Positions 4,889 through 10,480 of a stretch of 10,480 bases of DNA are shown here, in pieces. Each line of letters starts with the position of its first letter. Positions within the stretch are counted from its first letter, which is position 1. Source of the stretch: JADHUC01 sp964617665 (GTDB lineage Bacteria > Planctomycetota > Planctomycetia > Pirellulales > Pirellulaceae); contig CAZUAH010000492.1 of the NCBI GenBank assembly GCA_964617665.1, positions 1 to 10,480 on the forward strand. Reading direction: 5' to 3'. A program made the position numbers and the translations under genes. The notes beneath the pieces are model-generated. The model worked only from the letters and a program-made list of their open reading frames with translations, did not search any database and was not told where the DNA came from.

Positions 4889-7834
4889 CTAGCGGTATTC
4901 AAATTGGACGGTCGCCGTTGTATCAGTGTCGGACACCGCGCGTATCCAGTAGGCGCTGTAGCCATCGGGAAATGCATGGCGGGCGGTTTCGCCCGATTTG
5001 ACCACGAATGTCTCGTAGGGCACCCAGAGGTCTGTTCCGTCGATGTCTACTTCCAAGGTAATCTCGATGGGGCCCCGAGCGCTGTGTGACAACTCGACGC
5101 TCTTGTCATCGTAAGCGGTCATGAGATATGGATCAGACGGTACGCCCGCTTCGACCGCGGTGCCGTTCCAGGGGCCGCCGACGCCACGGGGCTTGCCCAG
5201 CGTCCACAGGTCGTCGACAACGCCAGCCCAGATTGCGGCCTTGCCATCGGAACTGCGGAAGATGTGCTCGCTTCGTGTATCGGCGTCGATACCGGTAAAG
5301 AGCAGCAGTCCGTTGTGCGAGCAGAAGTCGTGAATATCCAGATTGTGTGTGGCGACAGGACGAATCTTGGCCATGCCCTGCGCGTTGCGAGCCGGAAGTT
5401 CGTAGAACGTACCATGGACGTTCAGCAGGTCGCGTTCCGTAGCCACTTCACGACATACGCGACGTTCGACCAGTCTTCCCGTGTACCCCAGATCTATATC
5501 CAACTCTTCATCAAACAGGCCAATTTCGTAGATCCTCACAAACCCGCTGTCAGGAGACACGAGCCGAATGTGTTGGGCGGTGACCGGTTCGGGCAGATTG
5601 ATTGCGATGGTCAAGAACGAATTGTCTTGTATCTTTCCGCCCGGCGGAGTCTGCCACTTGTCGCCACATTTCGTTTGGACCTCGAAGTCGTTCACGGCGT
5701 ATTGGGCCTCCTTCTTCCATCCGGAAACCACGCCGACACTGCGGAATTGCTTGGGCGTGCCCAGATCCAGCTCGATCCACTTCTCTCCGCTGGTCGGAGC
5801 AATCCAACGCGACTCCTCGTCCAATCGGCCGTCCACCGCAAACTCTCCCTTGTACGCCTCGTGGGAAGCGCTGACGTTGACCGCGGCCCCTTTTGCCAGA
5901 CTCGCACTAAGGTACTCTTCGATGGTCTTCTTCTTCGGTTGATGATCCTTCTTTTCCGGGTCCGCGATTGGCCGAATGTACTTGTCGTTCTTGGGAAGAC
6001 GGTATCGCTTGCCATCCTCGACAACGACAACAGACGCAGCATCTACCGCGACGACGTCCGCCGGCGGTCGGCCAGCTGCAACGAGTCCTGCACCGGTCGG
6101 CGGATCATCCACCGGTACCAATTCCATCTGCGGGTTCAGTTCGTAGTAGCCAATCTGTTCGCCTGCCGGCTCCGAGGCGACGAGGCCAAGTCTGTCGTAC
6201 GCGAGGCTGCGCATAAGACCACCGGTGGCACTCGGATCGTCTATCGTGGCGATCCCCGCGAAAAGTGGATCGTTCGCGGTGCTGCGATCGTCTTTGTTTC
6301 TGTACTGGAAGTTCGCCGTAACGCCGACGGCGTCTCCATCCGTCTGGAGCCGTATCCATGCGCCTTGTTCCGCACCCGTGAAGACGTAGCTTTCGGACGT
6401 GCCAGGCGACACGGGAATTTCCTTCAGAGTTTTCCAGGTATCGTTGCCGGCTACATCGATCTCCAGCATGAAGGTCACACGATGGGACGCCTGATGCGTC
6501 AAATGCAACTGCCGGTAGTCGTACCCGGAAAACAGATAGGGATCGCTGGGGATGTTCGCCTTGACTTCGTCCCGGAGCCAAACCGAGCCGCGGCCAATCG
6601 CCGGGCCAAGTTGATCGAGTTTCTCTGGGGGAATGAACCACAGGTTCGAGTTGGATTGTTTTGGCCCGGCATGCTTGGCCTTGAAGGGACGAGTATTGAT
6701 GAATTCGGACTTGGCCGAGTCGTCGCAACCGAGGACGATTCGATCATTCCAACGGCAGAAGTCGCCGACGACCTTCAGATAATTGGAACGCGGGGCGATC
6801 CCGGCCGAGTTGCCTCTGGAAAAGGTCGCCGGAAACCGCCAGAAGGTTCCATGCATGGTGGCCAGCAAGTCGGCTTCGCCGATCTCCCGGATACGTGGCC
6901 ATTCGGTGTTCCAGCCGTGCGAGCCGTCGTAACTGTGGCTGGCCTTGGGCAAACGGTAGTAATACCACTGGCCATCGTCAAGCAAGGCGAGGATCAACGA
7001 GCGGGCATCCCAACCCATGGACCAGATGGGGTCGGTGTCAGGATCGGAACTGCCGCGAATCCCGTCGGGGCCGCTGACTTCCGTGAATTGGTTGCGGCGG
7101 ACCATCTGCCAGTCGCCTTCTCCGAGCCATTGCGCCAGAGCGCCGGATGTGACCGTGGGATCCACGGTGACGCGCGGGCCTCGCTCGCCATTGTTGGCGT
7201 AAACCACTCGGCCCTGGCCGGAGTAGAGCCCTTTGCCGTGATAGCCGGGAAGCTGGCTATCGATACCTGTTTCAGGGGCTCCTCGATTACCGTCACGCAT
7301 GAAGCATTTCACGTCGAGCGTGGCGACGTCTACTTCGTAAAACCCCTCTTCCATCGTGGCGTAGTAGACCTTGTTCTCCGGATCGGTCAGATGCCGGGCG
7401 TTGCCCGTGAGTCGACCGAACATCGAAGACGGTGGAATGACTCGAATCTGTTTCTCGGCGTCAATGACGTAGGGCCCAATAAGGAGTTGATTGGACTCGC
7501 GATGGATCATGCGATTGGCTGGTGTCCCGCCGACGCTGCCTTCGAAGATGCGTTGTTCCAGGTCCGGAGTCACTTCGTACAGTTTGTCCGAGGACCCGCC
7601 GGGGCAGTGGGGCGAGTAAGTGATTGCCCACAGGCTTCCCTGCCAAGGGACGACCGCCCCGGTGCCACATTCGTTACCCTCGTTTCGCATGGTCAAATGC
7701 GGATAGATGCCGGAAATCTCTCGTTCTTCAGCACCGACGGAAGGACAGGGCAGCACCGCAATGAGCGTTGCGAAAGCCGGCAGAACAAATTGAGTAAGAC
7801 TTCGCAGCCCTGAAATCGAGTTGAAGCATTTCAT
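4889..7834 (-). CDS. Large secreted protein with discoidin (F5/8 type C) domain and a duplicated flanking module
   Basis: A 981-residue predicted exported protein. Residues 1-35 form a signal peptide ending near SVGA-EE. Residues about 43-310 look like beta-propeller repeats (LWAITYS..., KLYEVTP, FYEVDVATLDVK, RVVYANNGE). Residues 646-778 are a discoidin/F5-8C domain: ASHEAYKGEFAVDG, WIAPTSGEKWIELDLG, then IRLVS...IYEIGLF. This fold often binds carbohydrate. A module at about 320-512 is repeated at about 801-981; both copies share DLL...HGTF, a DFC motif, PSDPYL, LE(I/V)D(V/I)xGxDxW and a terminal F-Q/E-Y-R. The start is supported by GGAAAG at 7845-7850, 10 nt before ATG 7834. It follows the sulfatase by 62 bp on the same strand, which suggests co-transcription and a shared role on sulfated glycans. 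No catalytic residues are recognised. The gene ends 23 bp before the transposase remnant and no terminator is visible. Domain calls other than discoidin are tentative. Confidence 0.88.
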   Translation of the reverse strand: MKCFNSISGLRSLTQFVLPAFATLIAVLPCPSVGAEEREISGIYPHLTMRNEGNECGTGAVVPWQGSLWAITYSPHCPGGSSDKLYEVTPDLEQRIFEGSVGGTPANRMIHRESNQLLIGPYVIDAEKQIRVIPPSSMFGRLTGNARHLTDPENKVYYATMEEGFYEVDVATLDVKCFMRDGNRGAPETGIDSQLPGYHGKGLYSGQGRVVYANNGERGPRVTVDPTVTSGALAQWLGEGDWQMVRRNQFTEVSGPDGIRGSSDPDTDPIWSMGWDARSLILALLDDGQWYYYRLPKASHSYDGSHGWNTEWPRIREIGEADLLATMHGTFWRFPATFSRGNSAGIAPRSNYLKVVGDFCRWNDRIVLGCDDSAKSEFINTRPFKAKHAGPKQSNSNLWFIPPEKLDQLGPAIGRGSVWLRDEVKANIPSDPYLFSGYDYRQLHLTHQASHRVTFMLEIDVAGNDTWKTLKEIPVSPGTSESYVFTGAEQGAWIRLQTDGDAVGVTANFQYRNKDDRSTANDPLFAGIATIDDPSATGGLMRSLAYDRLGLVASEPAGEQIGYYELNPQMELVPVDDPPTGAGLVAAGRPPADVVAVDAASVVVVEDGKRYRLPKNDKYIRPIADPEKKDHQPKKKTIEEYLSASLAKGAAVNVSASHEAYKGEFAVDGRLDEESRWIAPTSGEKWIELDLGTPKQFRSVGVVSGWKKEAQYAVNDFEVQTKCGDKWQTPPGGKIQDNSFLTIAINLPEPVTAQHIRLVSPDSGFVRIYEIGLFDEELDIDLGYTGRLVERRVCREVATERDLLNVHGTFYELPARNAQGMAKIRPVATHNLDIHDFCSHNGLLLFTGIDADTRSEHIFRSSDGKAAIWAGVVDDLWTLGKPRGVGGPWNGTAVEAGVPSDPYLMTAYDDKSVELSHSARGPIEITLEVDIDGTDLWVPYETFVVKSGETARHAFPDGYSAYWIRAVSDTDTTATVQFEYR

Positions 7835-7896
7835 GGTCTAGGTTCTTTCCGTTCAGTGGTGCGGACAGTCGTGAAGGAAGCGTTGTAAGGTGAAAC

Positions 7897-9765
7897 TCAT
7901 GGTTTTGGTGATTCTCGCGAAAACCGCCACGCTTTGGCAGCTTTTCCTTTTGTGCTGGTCAAGCCGATGCGACGAATCGAGGATTCGCCATCTGGTAACA
8001 GAACGCGAACATGAATAATCCGGCCTTCGGCGGGAATCTCGGCCTTCACATCCTGCCACTGGTCCGAGGCGGGGATCCGGAGCGACACGGCTTGCCCCGG
8101 CGGGAAATCTCGCTGTCCTTCGGTCCGCCAAGCGAAACCCGCCGCGCCGCCAGTTGTCGAGCGCAATTCAAGAGTCGCCATCGCAGGCCCCGGGATACTC
8201 ATCGTCGAGCATGCGATGAAAGGACGATGCCTTGCGCCTTTGTTGGGAGTGACGTGCAGCGCCCCATCTTTCACGACCGCCGTGCTGTTGCGGGCGATCC
8301 AGCCTTGCACGGTGCTGTCGCGATTGCCCCTGCCTGCAGCACCCGGGGCGGGTGCTGGTTTGCCGTCCAGGTAATAGTCGAAGTATTGCTCCCAAGTGGT
8401 TGACATCTGCTTGGTTTCCAGACCTGGCGGATTCTGTTCTTGCGCCCATTTGGCGAGTTTCGCTTGCAGTCGCTGCGCGATTTCCGGGTGCTCTGGCAAC
8501 AGATTGTGCTTCTCTTCGCGATCTGCTTCGAGATCAAACAAGTACTCACGAGCACCGCCACGCAGGTACTTCCATCGCCCTTCGCGCACGGCCGATTGAG
8601 CGATCCAGCGCCAGTAGAGCGTATCGTGGGGCGCGCCTTCGGCTTCGCCGCAGAGGTGCGGAATCAGGTTGACGCCGTCGAGCTTAGGATCCGTCGGCAG
8701 ACCGGCCAGCGCGACGGACGTGGCGGCTACATCGAGCGAGATGACCGGATGCTCATAAATCTGCCCGCCCGGGATCCGGCCTTTCCAGGACACGACAAAC
8801 GGCACGCGGATCCCGCCTTCGGCCAGCATTCCTTTCTCGCCGTTCAACGGGTCGTTCAATGAACCATCCCAACCGGGGCCACCGCCGGGAGCGTCCAGTT
8901 TGTGGATCTTCAACGGCGCTCCATTGTCGCCGATGACAAAGATCAGTGTTTTCTCTTCCAGCCCATACTGTCGCAACGTGCTCATGATACGGCCCACGCC
9001 GTCGTCAATCGCCGAGATCATCGCGAGTGCCTGTCGGCGACGTTCCGGCATCTTGCCAGGAAAGCGCTCAAGATACTTTGGCGGTGCATCCAACGGAACG
9101 TGCGGAGCGCGATACGCACAGTAGAAGAAGAACGGCTCGTCATGATGTCGCTTTACAAATGCGCAGGCAGCCGCGCTGTTGGCGTCCAGATGATACAGAT
9201 CGGAGTCTTCGGCACCCGGTGTGCGGTCGTTGCCGTCCAGATTGAAATTGGCCCAGCCGGGTCGGTTGGCGTTCTTGTAGTACACGTCGTCGAAACCGTG
9301 GGTAACGATCTCGGGCTGCGGACCAAGGTGCCACTTGCCAGTCATGCCAGTCGCGTAGCCAGCTTCCTTCAGACGTTCAGCGATGGTCTGTTCTGCATTG
9401 AATCCGTCCAACGGCTGGCCGTTACTCTCGACGCCAAAGCGATTCTGATACCGGCCGCTGAGGAGCCCGGCCCGCGACGGTACACATTGCGGTGCGGTAA
9501 CGTAACCGGACGTCATCCGCACGCCATCCGCCGCCAGCCGGTCGATGTAAGGCGTCTTTACGTCATCCAATATTTCTTGACTCGACAAATCGGCATACCC
9601 ATGGTCGTCGGTGAAAATGACGATGATGTTAGGCCGATCGGCCGCGAATGTATTGCCGACGAGGTACACGAGTGTGAGCACGGCCAGAACGTGAGTATAT
9701 CTCAAAGCCCCATAGAACGATCGTCTCACGTACTCAGTTCCTTTCTCGACGAGGGTTTCAGTCAT
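7897..9765 (-). CDS. Exported formylglycine-dependent sulfatase with C-terminal accessory domain
   Basis: A 622-residue family S1 (arylsulfatase-type) sulfatase, counted from ATG 9765. It hydrolyses sulfate esters, probably on polysaccharides, outside the cytoplasm. Visible active-site elements are the metal-binding Asp53-Asp54 (IIVIFTDDHGY), the C-x-P-S-R signature at Cys94-Arg98 (CVPSRAGLLSGRY; Cys94 is converted to formylglycine), Lys144 and His146 (TGKWHLG), His222 (APHVPL), Asp280-Asn281 (VIGDNGAP) and Lys311 in the GEKGMLAEGGIRVPF stretch. All key residues are present. Residues about 485-622 form an extra beta-rich domain, possibly carbohydrate-binding, absent from minimal sulfatases. 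The signal peptide is the hydrophobic stretch ending NTFA-ADRPN. Start choice is open: ATG 9765 has AAGAGG 10 nt upstream, while GTG 9729 has AAAGGA 9 nt upstream and gives a more compact signal peptide (MRRSFYG...). The frame is open to 9858, but that extension is not protein-like. The natural substrate cannot be told from sequence. A formylglycine-generating enzyme must be encoded elsewhere. Confidence 0.95.
   Translation of the reverse strand: MTETLVEKGTEYVRRSFYGALRYTHVLAVLTLVYLVGNTFAADRPNIIVIFTDDHGYADLSSQEILDDVKTPYIDRLAADGVRMTSGYVTAPQCVPSRAGLLSGRYQNRFGVESNGQPLDGFNAEQTIAERLKEAGYATGMTGKWHLGPQPEIVTHGFDDVYYKNANRPGWANFNLDGNDRTPGAEDSDLYHLDANSAAACAFVKRHHDEPFFFYCAYRAPHVPLDAPPKYLERFPGKMPERRRQALAMISAIDDGVGRIMSTLRQYGLEEKTLIFVIGDNGAPLKIHKLDAPGGGPGWDGSLNDPLNGEKGMLAEGGIRVPFVVSWKGRIPGGQIYEHPVISLDVAATSVALAGLPTDPKLDGVNLIPHLCGEAEGAPHDTLYWRWIAQSAVREGRWKYLRGGAREYLFDLEADREEKHNLLPEHPEIAQRLQAKLAKWAQEQNPPGLETKQMSTTWEQYFDYYLDGKPAPAPGAAGRGNRDSTVQGWIARNSTAVVKDGALHVTPNKGARHRPFIACSTMSIPGPAMATLELRSTTGGAAGFAWRTEGQRDFPPGQAVSLRIPASDQWQDVKAEIPAEGRIIHVRVLLPDGESSIRRIGLTSTKGKAAKAWRFSRESPKP
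9727..9744 (-). promoter_or_regulatory. Alternative ribosome site and GTG start of the sulfatase
   Basis: On the reverse strand AAAGGA (9744-9739) lies 9 nt before GTG at 9729-9727. Starting here gives a 610-residue protein whose first residues, MRRSFYGALRYTHVLAVLTL, form a standard signal peptide with a basic n-region. The ATG at 9765 would add 12 residues including three Glu before that. Both starts are plausible. Confidence 0.5.
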
Positions 9766-9851
9766 GAAGTTCCGGCCTCTTGTGCTCGAGAATGGTTGAT
9801 TGCCCACCGCGCGTAAGCAGATCCCACGATCTTCGGATTGTACTCGGTGGG

Positions 9852-10097
9852 CTAGCAATCAGAGAAGGCGCCATGCCGCCGTTCGTTCAGCGGTGGCGCC
9901 CCAGGCGGCTGCCGATCTTCGTGAGAGGAAGTCAACGTTTCTACGCTGCCCAAGACACGGCCGATCTGCAGCAGCACACCAGCCGTGTAATGAAACGCCA
10001 AGCCGCGATCGTCGCGTCCTTCGGTCACGAATTCCCAGAGATCAGTCGCGAAGCCGCGTTCGGCCCGGTGAATTCGATCGAAGGTCTCCTTTGACAA
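9852..10097 (-). CDS. Uncertain small hypothetical ORF (81 codons)
   Basis: An open frame between the DUF4139-type gene and the sulfatase, on the same strand, from TTG 10097 to TAG at 9852. An in-frame TAG lies five codons upstream, so the TTG is the only early start; its ribosome site is poor because the AAAGGAG lies just inside the ORF. The first 50 residues (ETFDRIHRAERGFATDLWEF, then AFHYTAGVLLQIGRVLG) have an amphipathic, protein-like pattern, while the last 30 are polar and Pro/Arg-rich and overlap a DNA hairpin. I recognise no family. It could be a small real protein, a degraded gene end, or chance. If it is not a gene, 9766-10124 is a 359-bp spacer that should hold the sulfatase promoter. 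Confidence 0.25.
   Translation of the reverse strand: MSKETFDRIHRAERGFATDLWEFVTEGRDDRGLAFHYTAGVLLQIGRVLGSVETLTSSHEDRQPPGAPPLNERRHGAFSDC
9867..9900. repeat. GC-rich inverted repeat (hairpin)
   Basis: GGCGCCA (9867-9873) pairs with TGGCGCC (9894-9900), and CCGC (9876-9879) pairs with GCGG (9890-9893), leaving a 2-nt bulge and a 10-nt loop: 11 pairs in all. On the reverse strand it is followed by the weakly T-rich TTCTCTGATTG, so it might act as an inefficient terminator between the DUF4139-type gene and the sulfatase. It lacks a real U tract. Confidence 0.45.
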
Positions 10098-10124
10098 CGA
10101 CCAATTGCGCTATCTCGCTATCGC

Positions 10125-10480
10125 CTAAAACTTGACCCGAGCACGCTGCAGTTTCTCGAACTCCTGCCGTTGCTCTGGTGAGTCGCTTGCAGCCGCCTTT
10201 AGCTGGAAACTGCGATCGAATTCGGCGGTATAGCTGTACTCGATTAGTCGCGCGTTCTCGCCCATGGCGTTGGCCGCCACTTCGACGTCCCAACGCAAGA
10301 TGCCCTTCGGGCGTTCGCGGCGCAAATACAACTTGTCTTCGCTCAACGCATCTTCAAGCTCGCCCAAATTGATTCGCACGTCCGATGCACGCTCGGTGTG
10401 AGGTAGGCGGTCGAAGACGGAGATCTGGACTCGGGGGCGCCAAACTTGCTCTTTCCTGGTTAACTGAGCTGGTTTTGTGA
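10125..10480 (-). CDS. DUF4139-type protein, C-terminal end (runs off right edge)
   Basis: On the reverse strand the frame is open from the window edge to TAG at 10125-10127, giving 117 complete codons. The sequence VQISVFDRLPHTERASDVRI, then an acidic strand, then KGILRWDVEVAANAMGENAR and LIEYSYTAEFDRSFQL, matches the end of DUF4139 domains as I know them: a V-x-D-R-(L/I)-P strand, the K-G-x-L-x-W-x-(V/L) strand, and the closing Y-x-(Y/V)-x-x-(E/D)-(F/Y)-D-(R/K) pattern. Such proteins (often DUF4140-DUF4139, sometimes named after mucoidy inhibitor A) are secreted or envelope-associated with unknown function. A polar helical tail (SDSPEQRQEFEKLQRARVKF) ends the protein. A GTG at 10379 is internal to the frame and is not the start. 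It lies upstream of the sulfatase on the same strand, but the 359-bp gap and the hairpin argue against a tight operon. Confidence 0.7.
   Translation of the reverse strand, partial: TKPAQLTRKEQVWRPRVQISVFDRLPHTERASDVRINLGELEDALSEDKLYLRRERPKGILRWDVEVAANAMGENARLIEYSYTAEFDRSFQLKAAASDSPEQRQEFEKLQRARVKF

Noticed and set aside
4450..5089. Several overlapping plus-strand frames between the TPR gene and the discoidin gene
   Set aside because: The reverse strand explains this DNA as a transposase remnant and the 3' end of the discoidin gene.
5264..7813. Very long plus-strand open frame (849 codons) opposite the discoidin protein gene
   Set aside because: Its translation has no domain, no signal peptide and an Arg/Val/Gly-rich composition typical of an antisense frame of a GC-rich gene. 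The minus-strand frame has a signal peptide, a discoidin domain and a ribosome site.
8902..9816. 304-codon plus-strand frame opposite the sulfatase
   Set aside because: It is the antisense shadow of a sulfatase with all catalytic motifs, and shows no motif of its own.
9867..9900. Hairpin considered as an integron attC-like site
   Set aside because: The ends do not fit the conserved RYYYAAC/GTTRRRY core sites, and no integrase or cassette array is present.
9780..10094. Plus-strand 104-codon frame opposite the uncertain small ORF
   Set aside because: No family resemblance, no ribosome site, and all convincing genes around it are on the other strand. It is not better supported than the minus-strand frame.

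Overview
The window looks like a chromosomal stretch from a Planctomycetes bacterium, most likely of the Pirellulales/Planctomycetia type. The evidence is family content. There is a DUF1559 pseudopilin-like protein with a prepilin N-terminus and an H-X9-DG motif, a small lipoprotein with a carboxypeptidase-regulatory-like fold, a CRTAC1-type FG-GAP lipoprotein, a formylglycine sulfatase with an extra C-terminal domain, and a large secreted discoidin-containing protein. This combination is characteristic of that phylum. The exact taxon cannot be read from the sequence.

Layout. (A) 1-785, minus strand: N-terminal part of a CRTAC1/FG-GAP repeat lipoprotein that runs off the left edge. (B) 786-1299: a gene-free divergent intergenic region with an inverted repeat and a candidate promoter. 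(C) 1300-3120, plus strand: a DUF1559 protein and a carboxypeptidase-regulatory-like lipoprotein, closed by a textbook intrinsic terminator. (D) 3241-4440, plus strand: a membrane-anchored TPR protein. (E) 4437-4865, minus strand: a decayed, internally deleted IS1182-type transposase that abuts the TPR stop codon. (F) 4889-9765, minus strand: a sulfatase followed 62 bp downstream by a 981-residue secreted protein with a discoidin domain, probably one transcription unit. (G) 9766-10124: an uncertain small ORF and a hairpin. (H) 10125-10480, minus strand: C-terminal end of a DUF4139-type protein whose start lies beyond the right edge.

How the genes may work together. Regions A, C and D encode predicted exported or membrane-anchored proteins of types that often cluster in planctomycetes; no function is established for the set. 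Region F has the makings of a sulfated-glycan module: an exported sulfatase plus a secreted, probably carbohydrate-contacting partner. The most unusual object is the 981-residue protein. It carries two copies of a roughly 180-190-residue module, one before and one after its discoidin domain, and I do not recognise that module as a named family. No RNA genes, CRISPR arrays or intact mobile elements were found. No clear new defence or regulatory system is visible.
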